A stretch of 38,040 nt of DNA from Streptomyces soli (lineage in GTDB: Bacteria; Actinomycetota; Actinomycetes; Streptomycetales; Streptomycetaceae), in contig NZ_RJVR01000298.1 in NCBI RefSeq assembly GCF_003999195.1, positions 1 through 38,040 on the forward strand, written 5' to 3'. A program made the position numbers and the translations under genes. The notes beneath the pieces are model-generated. The model was not told where the DNA came from. It saw nothing but the letters and a program-made list of their open reading frames with translations, and ran no database searches. Of the stretch, positions 8,390 through 16,353 are shown piece after piece (within the stretch, counting starts at the first letter, position 1; each line of letters begins with the position of its first letter).

Positions 8390-10009
8390 GTGAACGACGC
8401 ACACCCTCGTTGGCAGTACGCCGAGGGACAGGAGCCGTACCGCCAGGACCCCCAGGACCCTTACCCCCAGTACTCCCCGTCGCCGGACGTGTACGGACAG
8501 CAGCCGCAGGAGCGGTACCCCACCTACGGCGACGGCTACGACCCGTACGCGCAGCCCCCGCAGCAGCAGCCGCAGCAGGACTACGCGGAGCCGTACTACC
8601 CCCCGCAGGAACAGCAGCAGTACCAGCAGGGCTACATCCCGCAGCAGCCGCAGTACGAGCAGTACCAGCAGCCGTACGCACAGCCGCAGCCGCCGCAGCC
8701 GGCTGAGCCACAGCAGTCGTACTTCGAGAAGCCTCCCCGGGAGGAGCCGGCCGCCGGCCGCGACTACCGGACCGAGCAGTTCGCCTTCGTCGACGAGGAC
8801 GACGAGGAGTCCGAAGAGGTCATCGACTGGCTGAAGTTCACCGAGTCCCGAGTGGAGCGGCGCGACGAGCGCAAGCGGCGCGGCCGCCATCGCGTGGTCG
8901 GTCTGATCGTGGTGGTCGCCCTGGTGGCGGCCGGCGGCGTCGGCTACCTCTGGAAGACCGGCCGGATCCCTGGACTCGGCGGCACCACCACCACGGCGAC
9001 GACGGCGACCGGCGCCCAGAAGCGCGATGTGATCGTGCTTCACCTGCGCCCGATCGACAGCAACCAGACCTCGACCGCGCTGCTGGTCAGCAACTCGACC
9101 ACCAAGCACGCCACGACCGTCCTGCTGCCCAACTCCCTTGCCATCAACACCGACAGCGGCACGACCACCACCCTCGGCAAGTCCGTCGTGGACGACGGCG
9201 CCACCCCCACCCGCGACGGCCTCGACACCCTCCTGGGCACCAAGATCGCGGGCACCTGGCGGCTGGACACCCCGTATCTGGAACTGCTCGTCGACTCGCT
9301 CGGCGACATCATCGTGGACACCGACGCCACCGTGAAGTCGCAGGGCAAGACCCTCGTCACGCCCGGCAAGGGCCAGGAACTCAACGGCAAGGCGGCCGTC
9401 GCGTACGCCACCTACAAGGGAGCGGGCGAGCCGCAGGAAAAGCAGCTCATCCGCTTCGGGCAGGTCATCCAGGGGATGCTGAAGAAGTTCCCCAGCAGCA
9501 GCAGCCTGGGCGTGAAGACCATCCAGACGCTGAACGCCATCCCAGACCCCTCGCTGAAGGAGCAGGAGCTGGGCGCCAGCCTGGCGGCGCTGGCCGAGCT
9601 GGCCAAGACGGGCGCGTACTCCACGGCGACGCTGCCGGTGCAGACCGACGGCACGCTCAGCGCCACGGCCACGCAGAGCGTGGTCAAGGACGTGCTCGGC
9701 GGCACCGTCACCAACAGCAGTATCGACGGGATCCTGCGGATCAGTGTCAAGAACGCCACCGGCACCGCGAGCAACACCACGCAGGCGCAGGCGGCCGTGG
9801 TCAACGCGGGCTACACCTACGTATCCGCCGGGACCGGCACGACTCAGGCGGCCTCGCAGGTCATCTACACCGACGCCGCCAAGAAGTCCGACGCGCAGGA
9901 GGTCGCCAAGACCTTCGGTCTGTCCACCAAGCTCGTCACGAAGGGCAAGGGCGCGTCCAACGCGGACATCACGGTCATCCTGGGCCAGGACTACAAGCCC
10001 CAGGGCTGA
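8390..10009 (+). CDS. LytR-CpsA-Psr (LCP) family protein with degenerate active site
   Basis: This 539-aa membrane protein starts at GTG 8390, 5 nt after GGTGGAGGGG. Residues 1-125 are a Gln/Tyr/Pro-rich disordered cytoplasmic region, followed by an acidic patch and RRDERKRRGRHR. A single transmembrane helix lies at about 168-187. Outside the membrane is an LCP-like domain (about 208-410) and a LytR_C domain (about 450-535, ending DITVILGQDYKP). LCP enzymes attach teichoic acid-like or arabinogalactan polymers to peptidoglycan. Here the usual Arg-rich catalytic positions look changed: the YxRxR-like segment reads AVAYATYKGAGEPQEKQLIR. From memory, the S. coelicolor protein at this locus is PdtA, which decorates the spore wall; this equivalence was not checked. 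Envelope function is likely, the catalytic mechanism uncertain. Confidence 0.88.
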   Translation: MNDAHPRWQYAEGQEPYRQDPQDPYPQYSPSPDVYGQQPQERYPTYGDGYDPYAQPPQQQPQQDYAEPYYPPQEQQQYQQGYIPQQPQYEQYQQPYAQPQPPQPAEPQQSYFEKPPREEPAAGRDYRTEQFAFVDEDDEESEEVIDWLKFTESRVERRDERKRRGRHRVVGLIVVVALVAAGGVGYLWKTGRIPGLGGTTTTATTATGAQKRDVIVLHLRPIDSNQTSTALLVSNSTTKHATTVLLPNSLAINTDSGTTTTLGKSVVDDGATPTRDGLDTLLGTKIAGTWRLDTPYLELLVDSLGDIIVDTDATVKSQGKTLVTPGKGQELNGKAAVAYATYKGAGEPQEKQLIRFGQVIQGMLKKFPSSSSLGVKTIQTLNAIPDPSLKEQELGASLAALAELAKTGAYSTATLPVQTDGTLSATATQSVVKDVLGGTVTNSSIDGILRISVKNATGTASNTTQAQAAVVNAGYTYVSAGTGTTQAASQVIYTDAAKKSDAQEVAKTFGLSTKLVTKGKGASNADITVILGQDYKPQG

Positions 10010-10093
10010 TCTGGGGCGATGCAAACCGGTCGGGGACTGTCCGTGGTCCGTGAGACCCTGGAGACATACGTCCCCGACCGGAAAGCCTCACCT

Positions 10094-10531
10094 GTGACCG
10101 CCACGGACCGCTCCATCGAGCTCATCAAGGCCGCTGCCCAAGCGGCCGCCGACAAGCTCGCGCACGACATCATCGCCTATGACGTCAGCGACGTCCTCTC
10201 CATCACGGACGCGTTCCTGGTGGCCTCCGCGCCCAATGACCGCCAGGTGAAGGCCATCGTCGACGAGGTCGAGGAGCGGCTGCTCAAGGAGCTGGGCGCC
10301 AAGCCGGTCCGCCGCGAGGGTGACCGTGACAGCCGCTGGGTGCTGCTCGACTACATCGACATCGTCGTCCACGTGCAGCACTCCGAGGAGCGGATCTTCT
10401 ACGCGCTCGAGCGCCTGTGGAAGGACTGCCCCGAGATCGAGCTGCCCAAGGACGCCGTGGAGACCCGCGGCAAGGCCGATGAGCACGCGCGGTCGCTCGC
10501 GGCCGCCGACGAGGACGGAGACCTGAGCTGA
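10094..10531 (+). CDS. rsfS: Ribosomal silencing factor RsfS
   Basis: RsfS binds ribosomal protein uL14 on the large subunit and blocks subunit joining when nutrients are short. The 145-aa product shows the family's core: ITDAFLVASAPNDRQVKAI in the middle, then DSRWVLLDYIDIVVHVQ, RIFYALERLWKDCP, and an acidic tail. The start is GTG 10094, with GGAAAG (10080-10085) 8 nt upstream; a longer in-frame reading from 10019 would add an unconserved stretch. It lies 84 bp after the LCP gene. Its last bases, AGCTGA, overlap the proposed CTG start of the next gene, which points to translational coupling. Confidence 0.95.
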   Translation: MTATDRSIELIKAAAQAAADKLAHDIIAYDVSDVLSITDAFLVASAPNDRQVKAIVDEVEERLLKELGAKPVRREGDRDSRWVLLDYIDIVVHVQHSEERIFYALERLWKDCPEIELPKDAVETRGKADEHARSLAAADEDGDLS

Positions 10532-11181
10532 ACGGGAATACTCACGGCCGCGGCCGCCGGCTCGTGCTGTGGCGGCACGGCCAGACCGCCTGGAATCTCG
10601 AAGGCCGCTTCCAGGGCACGACCGACATCCCACTCACGGAGACCGGCCTCGCCCAGGCCAAGCGCGCCGCCCGGCTGCTGGCCGCGCTCAAGCCGGACGC
10701 GATCATCGCCTCCGACCTGCGCCGCGCCGCCGACACCGCCGCGGAGCTGTCCACCCTCACCGGGCTGGAGGTCGCGCACTACGAGGGCCTGGGGGAGACC
10801 TATGCGGGCGTCTGGCAGGGCCTGACGCACCAGGAGATCACCGAGCGCTTCGGCGAGGAGTACGCGGCCTGGAAGCGGGGCGAGCCCGTCCGGCGCGGCG
10901 GCGGCGAGCTGGAGACCGAGGTCGCCGACCGTGCCGCCCCCGTCGTCCTCGAGGCCGCCGACAAGCTGCCCGACGGCGGCACCCTCGTCGTGGTCAGCCA
11001 CGGCGGTGCCATCCGCACCACCATCGGACGGCTGCTCGGCCTGGACCCCTTCACCTGGGAATCGCTCGGCGGCCTGTCAAACTGCTGCTGGTCCGTCCTT
11101 TCCGAGGGCGCCCGCGGCTGGCGCCTCCAGGAGCACAACGCGGGCTCGCTGCCCGAGCCCGTCATGGGCGACGACGACTGA
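10528..11181 (+). CDS. Histidine phosphatase (phosphoglycerate mutase-like), probable CTG start
   Basis: A cytoplasmic phosphohydrolase of the histidine phosphatase superfamily. The catalytic motif is LVLWRHGQTAWN (RHGQT at 16-20, catalytic His17); GLGETYAGVWQGL carries the acid residue, and SHGGAIRTT (His158) gives the second histidine. The 217-aa length assumes CTG 10528, which overlaps the rsfS stop as CTGA and has GGAG (10517-10520) 7 nt upstream. The only other start is GTG 10564, which would cut into the first beta strand and has no ribosome site. The reading frame is open from 10528 onward. Related proteins act as phosphoglycerate or nucleotide phosphatases; the substrate cannot be told here. 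Coupled expression with rsfS is likely. Confidence 0.88.
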   Translation: MNGNTHGRGRRLVLWRHGQTAWNLEGRFQGTTDIPLTETGLAQAKRAARLLAALKPDAIIASDLRRAADTAAELSTLTGLEVAHYEGLGETYAGVWQGLTHQEITERFGEEYAAWKRGEPVRRGGGELETEVADRAAPVVLEAADKLPDGGTLVVVSHGGAIRTTIGRLLGLDPFTWESLGGLSNCCWSVLSEGARGWRLQEHNAGSLPEPVMGDDD

Positions 11182-11255
11182 GGCCCGATTTCGGGAATCG
11201 GGCTCTGACCGGCTAAGCTTCTTCTCGTTCGCAGGGCGGAACGCCCGGGAACAGC

Positions 11256-11328
<73 letters not shown>

Positions 11329-11352
11329 TGTTCACCCGTGCGGAAGCACGGG

Positions 11353-11399
11353 AAGCAGATGTCCCGCGTCCTCTCAGAGGGCGGGGGACATCTGCTTTT
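11353..11399. terminator. Hairpin terminator between tRNA-Ala and the regulator gene
   Basis: A perfect 13-bp stem (11353-11365 with 11385-11397) is followed by a short T run on the + strand. The stop codon of the opposing regulator gene (11374) lies inside the loop, so the 3' arm is part of its coding region. It may act in both directions. Confidence 0.75.
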
Positions 11400-12285
11400 C
11401 CGCGATCTCCGCGCTGATCTCCGACAGCCGGCGCGCGTGCACCGGGCAGCCGAGCAACGGGTCGTTCATGCCGCGCAGTTGCTCGATGCGGGCGCGGCTG
11501 TCCTCGTCGTTGGGGGTGTAGACGACGATGCGGTGCTCGGGCATGCCGTCGATCGCCAGCGAGACGGACGTGAGGTGGATGATGCCCACCGAGGCGTGCT
11601 GGACGAGCTTGATCCGGGGGCCGGCCGGGGCGACGTCGCCGCTGGCCCACATCTGGGCGAACTCGGCGCTCTCGCGGATCAGTCGCTCGATGAAGGACTC
11701 CCAGGCGGGCTCGCCCACATGGCGTCCGTACGCGCCGCGCAGCTGGGCGACCATGCGGGGCAGCTCCTCGGCGCGGTTGAGGAACGCCGAGCAGCAGGCG
11801 GGGCCGGTGAACAGCCTCAGCAGGACGTTGCGGTCGGCGCGGCCGGTGATCTGTACCGCCGGGAAGAGGTCCCGGTAGGCCGCGTTGGACGCCCGGACGT
11901 CGTAGCGGGCGTTGTAGACCACCGCGCACAGCGGGTCGAGGGCGTCGATGATGCCCTGCACCTCCGTGCCGACGGCCTCGGCGTCGGGGATGTCGTCGGC
12001 GACGAAGGGCACGCCCGCCAGCCGGTAGAGATGCTGCCGCTCGGTCACGTCGAGGCGCAGGGTGCGGGCGATGGCCTCCAGGACCTGGACGCTGGCGTTG
12101 ATCGGCCGCCCCTGCTCCAGCCACGTGTACCAGGTGACGCCGACCCCGGACAGCTGGGCGACCTCCTCGCGGCGCAGCCCCGGTGTGCGGCGGCGGAACC
12201 CGGGCGGCATGCCGACGTCCGCGGGGGTGATCCGGGCGCGGCGGCTGCGCAGGAATGCGGCGAGTTCGGTCCGGCGCTGGGGCAT
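11374..12285 (-). CDS. XRE/MmyB-like helix-turn-helix regulator
   Basis: This 303-aa protein has an N-terminal HTH domain with TPGLRREEVAQLSGVGVTWY and LEQGRPINASVQVLEAIART (about residues 34-75). A ligand-binding-like region (about 105-280) follows, with motifs AVVYNARYDVRASNAAYRDLF and TSVSLAIDGMPEHRIVVYTP. This two-domain layout matches Streptomyces regulators of the MmyB-like (MLTR ligand-binding) group. Members usually control the divergent neighbour gene, here the MFS exporter across 102 bp, and respond to a small molecule; the ligand is unknown. A CACGAT box ends 6 nt before the ATG, similar to other leaderless starts but with C in place of the first T. The gene lies between the twin tRNA-Ala genes. 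Confidence 0.88.
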   Translation of the reverse strand: MPQRRTELAAFLRSRRARITPADVGMPPGFRRRTPGLRREEVAQLSGVGVTWYTWLEQGRPINASVQVLEAIARTLRLDVTERQHLYRLAGVPFVADDIPDAEAVGTEVQGIIDALDPLCAVVYNARYDVRASNAAYRDLFPAVQITGRADRNVLLRLFTGPACCSAFLNRAEELPRMVAQLRGAYGRHVGEPAWESFIERLIRESAEFAQMWASGDVAPAGPRIKLVQHASVGIIHLTSVSLAIDGMPEHRIVVYTPNDEDSRARIEQLRGMNDPLLGCPVHARRLSEISAEIAEKQMSPAL

Positions 12286-12387
12286 GCGACCATCGTGCCG
12301 TTCGGCGGAACGCGGTGCCAGGTGCTGCCAGTACCAGTGTCACGGGGCTCTCGTTACGGGTACCGGGCCGCCGCCAGGCTCGAGGGC
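12286..12387. promoter_or_regulatory. Divergent control region between regulator and MFS gene
   Basis: This 102-bp gap holds three CCAG motifs close together (from about 12318 to 12338) and GTGTCACGG next to them. It is the natural site for the regulator to bind, but no clean palindrome is visible. CAGGCT at 12375-12380 precedes ATG 12388 by 7 nt. Confidence 0.3.
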
Positions 12388-13833
12388 ATGACGAACTCCG
12401 CGCTCAGCATCCCTCGTAGTCAGGTCTTCGGGCGGGAGCCCGACGCCGGGCGGCGACCGCCTGCCGGGCTGCTGCTCGGCATCATCCTCACGGGCCAGTT
12501 CATGGCCCTGCTCGACGTCTTCATCGTCAATGTCGCGGCCCCGACGATCCGCACCGACCTCAACGCCTCCGGCGCGGGGCTCCAGCTCGTCGTCGCCGGC
12601 TACACCATCTCGTACGCCGTACTCCTGATCACCGGTGCGCGGATCGGCGACCTGTGGGGCCACCGCAGGGCGATGCTGGCCGGGCTCGCGCTCTTCACCG
12701 TGGCCTCGCTGGCCTGCGGACTGGCCCAGTCGACGGGGGAGTTGATCGGCTTCCGCATCGTGCAGGGCGCGGGGTCCGCGCTCTTCGTCCCCCAGGTGCT
12801 GAGCCTCATTCAGCGGAACTTCACGGGCGAGGGGCGGGTGCGTGCGCTGGGCGTCTACGCGGCCGTACTGTCGTCCGGCGCGGCGATCGGGCAGTCGCTG
12901 GGCGGGGTGCTGGTCAGCGCGGACCTGTTCGGGACGGGCTGGCGGCCGGTGTTCCTGGTCAACGTGCCGATCGGCCTCGCGCTGCTGGTGCTGGCCCCGC
13001 GCGTCATCCCGCGCGACGCGCCCGGCATCCCCGAGCGGCGGCGCGGGCTGGATGTGCCGGGGCTGGTCGTGCTGGGCGCGGCCGTGACGTTGCTGACGGT
13101 GCCGCTCGTGCTCGGGCAGGAGGAGGGCTGGCCGGTGTGGGGCTGGGTGTCCCTCGGGGTGAGCGCGGTGCTGTTCGCGGCCTTCGTCGCCCTTGAGGCC
13201 CGGCTTGCCCGTGGCGGGGGCGCTCCGCTGGTCTCCGGCCGTGTGCTCCGTGCCCCCGGCATGGTGCGGGCCGCCGCCGTCATCGGGCTGACCATGGCGG
13301 TCAACGCGGGCTTCCTGTTCGTCTTCGCCCTGCACCTGCAGAGCGGCCTCGGCGAGAGCGCGCTGCACACGGGCCTGACCTTCGCGGCCGCCGCCGTCAC
13401 CTTCGGGATCGCGGGGCTGTACTGGCGGCGCCTGCCGAAGCGGTCCTACCGTGCGCTGGCTCCCGGCGGGCTGCTGCTCGCCGCGGCCTCCCTCGCCGGG
13501 CTCGGCCTGGTGACGCGGGACGGCAGGCTGCACGAGGCGGGCCTGCTGGTCGTCCTGGCCGGCCTCGGTGCCGGTCTCGGCCTCGCCTTCAGCCCCACCC
13601 TGACCCTCGCCCTCGGCCAGGTCGCGCCCGAGGACGCGGCCGACGCGAGCGGTTTTCTGGCCACGGTCACCCAGCTCGGCCAGCTCATCGGCGTCGCGAC
13701 CTTCGGCACCCTGTTCCTCAACCGGGTGGCGCTGGCCGGCCACGTCCACCCCTCCGCCCACGCGATCGCTGTCACGGCTGCCGCGCTGGCCGCCACGGCT
13801 GCGGTGGGCGCGGTGGCGGGCCTGCGGCGGTGA
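12388..13833 (+). CDS. MFS drug exporter, DHA2-like (EmrB/QacA type)
   Basis: A 481-aa multi-pass transporter, probably with 14 membrane segments, that exports drugs or toxic metabolites using the proton gradient. Family motifs are LDVFIVNVAAPTI in TM1, GARIGDLWGHRRAM (motif A), FRIVQGAGSALFVP (motif B) and SSGAAIGQSLGGVLV (motif C-like). The second half has a loop FVALEARLARG before APLVSGRVLRAPG, usual in the DHA2 subgroup. ATG 12388 is the start, giving a short cytoplasmic tail; the ribosome site is weak and the start may be leaderless. It is transcribed divergently from the MmyB-like regulator, which probably controls it. Substrate cannot be inferred. Confidence 0.9.
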   Translation: MTNSALSIPRSQVFGREPDAGRRPPAGLLLGIILTGQFMALLDVFIVNVAAPTIRTDLNASGAGLQLVVAGYTISYAVLLITGARIGDLWGHRRAMLAGLALFTVASLACGLAQSTGELIGFRIVQGAGSALFVPQVLSLIQRNFTGEGRVRALGVYAAVLSSGAAIGQSLGGVLVSADLFGTGWRPVFLVNVPIGLALLVLAPRVIPRDAPGIPERRRGLDVPGLVVLGAAVTLLTVPLVLGQEEGWPVWGWVSLGVSAVLFAAFVALEARLARGGGAPLVSGRVLRAPGMVRAAAVIGLTMAVNAGFLFVFALHLQSGLGESALHTGLTFAAAAVTFGIAGLYWRRLPKRSYRALAPGGLLLAAASLAGLGLVTRDGRLHEAGLLVVLAGLGAGLGLAFSPTLTLALGQVAPEDAADASGFLATVTQLGQLIGVATFGTLFLNRVALAGHVHPSAHAIAVTAAALAATAAVGAVAGLRR

Positions 13834-13863
13834 CGTAAGGCCCCGGCGGGGGTCCTGGCGGGC

Positions 13864-15285
13864 TCAGCGGCCGGCGTACGCGGGCTGGGAGCGCGGGGCC
13901 GTGCGGACGGGCGGGCGGCGGCGCCAGGCGAAGGCGGTCACGACCCCGGCGACCGCGAGGAAGACCGCGCCGGCGACGGGATAGACGGCGGAGAGGGCCA
14001 TCTCGCCGACCGACTGGTTGAGCTCGTGCCGCGTGCCGTCGCCGTGGGGGACCATCCACAGGGCGAAGGAGTAGAAGAGCACGCCGGCGGCGACCGCGCC
14101 GATGGTCCACCGCCGGTCGTGGCGGCGGATGGCCTCGGCGCCGACGAGCATGACCATGGGCACGCCCCACACCCAGTGGTGGGACCACGAGATGGGGCTG
14201 ACGATGAGCGCGGTGACTCCGCAGGAGACGGCCGCCCAGGCCGGCCCGTACGGCAGGCGGTTTCCGGCGAGCAGAGCGGCCACCGCCACCGCGAGGCCCG
14301 CGCAGACGATGGCGGCGGCGGGGATGAGCCACCAGCCCGCGGGGTCGCCGGTGTGGAGGGCACGGGCGAGGATGCCGCGCAGCGACTGGTTGGCGGTGTC
14401 CTCGCCGTGGCCGACCCGGTCGGCGGCGAAGATGATCTCGGTCCAGAAGCGCTTGGAGTCGTGCGGCAGCGCCAGCAGCGCCAGCGTGACCGTGGTCGCG
14501 AAGGTGGTGGCCGCCACGGCCGCCCTGCGCAGGTGGACGTTCCAACCCGGCCCGCCGCGCCGCAGGCGTCGTATGCCCAGCGCCGCGCCCGCCACCGCCA
14601 GGAAGACCACGAAGAGCGCCGGGGTGAGCTTGATCCCGGCCGCGATGCCGATGCCGACCCCCGCCCAGCGGTGGCCCGCCCGTCGGGTCAGATCCCACAG
14701 GACCAGGACGGCGAGCAGCAGGTTGATCTGCCCGTACCGCATGGTCGTCCACACCGGCTCGCACCAGACCGCGACGGCGGCCACGGCGAGCGTCACGGCG
14801 GCGCGCGGCAGCCGCACCGGGCGGCCGATGAGCCGCAGCGAGAGGTGCACCAGGGCCACCAGCAGACCCAGGTTGACCAGGTTGACGGCGAGCCGTGCCG
14901 CGCTTTCGTCCAGCCACGTCAGGGGGATGAACAGCAGTGCGGCGAAAGGCGGATACGTGGTGGGCAGCTGGGCGTACGTGGCCCGCATGTCGTACAGGTC
15001 GCTGCCCGCGCGCACGGTCCAGCCCTCGGCCCGGTAGACGTCCAGGTCGAGCATGGACACGTTGGCGGCACGCTGCGTCAGGTAGAAAGCGGTGAAGGAC
15101 AGCAGACACACCACGGCCGCCACCAGCGTGGGCCGACGCGCGATGAAGGCCCGCGCCGCCACCCTGCGCTGGGCATCGGCGATCGTCTGCGTCGCAGTCA
15201 CGGTGCGTGGCTCCTGAGGTCCGGGCGGTCGGCGCTGCGTAGGCGGCGTAAGGGGCACAGGCGCCCTGACACTACCTTCATTCAC
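13864..15285 (-). CDS. GT87-family polyprenyl-phosphate mannosyltransferase-like membrane protein
   Basis: A 473-aa multi-pass protein with about ten membrane segments. Family motifs are [12 protein letters not shown] (Asp80/Asp82), [16 protein letters not shown] (YPP 111-113), [44 protein letters not shown] and [12 protein letters not shown]. These match the GT87 / DUF2029 group, which transfers mannose from polyprenyl phosphomannose on the outer face of the membrane to lipomannan-like or protein acceptors. The start is uncertain: GTG 15285 gives the full ORF, and other in-frame GTG codons occur within the first 30 residues. It is convergent with the MFS gene (30 bp apart) and lies inside the tRNA-bracketed segment. 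It resembles the 1-1367 protein in general type but not in motif detail. Confidence 0.88.
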   Translation of the reverse strand: MNEGSVRAPVPLTPPTQRRPPGPQEPRTVTATQTIADAQRRVAARAFIARRPTLVAAVVCLLSFTAFYLTQRAANVSMLDLDVYRAEGWTVRAGSDLYDMRATYAQLPTTYPPFAALLFIPLTWLDESAARLAVNLVNLGLLVALVHLSLRLIGRPVRLPRAAVTLAVAAVAVWCEPVWTTMRYGQINLLLAVLVLWDLTRRAGHRWAGVGIGIAAGIKLTPALFVVFLAVAGAALGIRRLRRGGPGWNVHLRRAAVAATTFATTVTLALLALPHDSKRFWTEIIFAADRVGHGEDTANQSLRGILARALHTGDPAGWWLIPAAAIVCAGLAVAVAALLAGNRLPYGPAWAAVSCGVTALIVSPISWSHHWVWGVPMVMLVGAEAIRRHDRRWTIGAVAAGVLFYSFALWMVPHGDGTRHELNQSVGEMALSAVYPVAGAVFLAVAGVVTAFAWRRRPPVRTAPRSQPAYAGR

Positions 15286-15349
15286 CAGGACCGCCGCTGA
15301 GCTCGAACGGTTCCCGTATCACCCTGCCCCCGCCTGCCCCGATAAGGAT

Positions 15350-15379
15350 TTGGCCAAACGCGAGGGCAGCCCGTAATGT
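15350..15379 (+). promoter_or_regulatory. Promoter of the second tRNA-Ala gene
   Basis: TTGGCC (15350-15355), an 18-bp spacer and TAATGT (15374-15379) fit a housekeeping promoter about 40 bp upstream of the tRNA. Confidence 0.5.
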
Positions 15380-15419
15380 ATGCGGAGTCGCCGGGGGAGC
15401 CCCGGACACAACGACACGC

Positions 15420-15492
<73 letters not shown>

Positions 15493-15499
15493 CGAGTGC

Positions 15500-15547
15500 G
15501 AGGGCGATGTGTGTCCGCAAAAGACGCGGACATACGTCGCCCTCGTC
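15500..15547 (+). terminator. Strong hairpin terminator after tRNA-Ala copy 2
   Basis: A 19-bp stem (15500-15518 with 15526-15544) with two G-U pairs and a 7-nt loop begins 7 nt after the tRNA. Its sequence differs from the hairpin after copy 1. The start of the pseudogene homology lies immediately beyond it. Confidence 0.8.
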
Positions 15548-15557
15548 GTTTCTGCTC

Positions 15558-16352
15558 GGTTCCGCCTTGCGGGCGGGGGCTCCGTCACCCGCCGAGGGTG
15601 AGGCCGGGTCGCTGTTCCTGGCCGGGATGCCGGGCCCGGCGGCCGACTTGGGGCTGGGCGCGGTGCTGGCGGCGGCGCAGATCAAGCTGGCCGCGGCGCT
15701 TCCGGCAGAGTTGCGCGACCAGGCGGGGCGGATCCGTGAGCGGTTTCATCCGGACGCCCCGGGGTGGTACCGGTAGGCGGACGACGTGCCGTATCCGGCG
15801 GCCGTGGCGTCGGCGGTGTGGGACCGGCGGGCGATCCGGGTCCGCTACCGGCGCTGGGCGGCGCCGCAGGAGGTGACCCGGGTCCTCGATCCGTACGGGC
15901 TCGTGCTGAAGGGCGGCCGCTGGTATTTGGTGACAGCGGCCGCCGGGCCGGTGCGTACCTACCGCCTGTCGCAGATCCTGCGGATCGAGGCGGGGGAGGA
16001 GTGCTCCTTCGGCCGGTCGGCCGGATTCGACCTGGCCGCCTACTGGGCCTCGTACTTGACGGGGTTCGACACCCGCAGGCACCGGCTCACGGTGACCGTA
16101 CGCATTTCCCCGCGCGGGCCGAGCGGGCTGCCGGACGTCCTGGAGCAGGCGGCCGTGCGCGCGGTGGAGCGCGCGGCAGAGCCGCCTGACGCCGAGGGGC
16201 GGACGCGGGCGGACATCCCCGTCGAGTCCGTCGAGCACGCGGAGCAGGAGCTGCTGCGGCTCGGCGTGGAGGTCGAAATGCTGGCGCCGCAGGAGCTGCG
16301 TACGGCCATGGCCCGCACCGCCGAGGCGATCGCCCGGCGGCACCGCCGCTGA
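15558..16352 (+). pseudogene. WYL-domain (YafY-type) regulator remnant: HTH missing, internal stop
   Basis: One frame runs from about 15558 to 16352 and resembles YafY-type transcriptional regulators from the middle to the C-terminus. Homologous stretches are [43 protein letters not shown], then after the stop IRVRYRRW and the WYL core GGRWYLVTAAAG. A WCX-like C-terminal domain ends AEAIARRHRR. The N-terminal winged-helix domain (roughly 60-70 residues) is absent, because sequence before 15558 is the tRNA terminator. A TAG at 15774-15776 interrupts the frame exactly where related proteins usually have a Glu codon before ADDVP, so a single GAG to TAG change is likely. The part after the stop (GTG 15786, 188 codons) could still be translated as a free WYL domain. 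The gene is convergent with the NuoF-like gene, 1 bp apart. Confidence 0.82.
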
Positions 16353-16353
16353 G

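Noticed and set aside
8342..10024. Long minus-strand open frame of about 560 codons opposite the LCP gene
   Set aside because: It is Arg/Val/Leu-rich with no domain and mirrors the codon bias of the plus-strand gene, which has clear LCP and LytR_C domains.
12300..12345. Defined operator for the MmyB-like regulator
   Set aside because: Only short CCAG repeats can be seen; no palindrome long enough to name a binding site.
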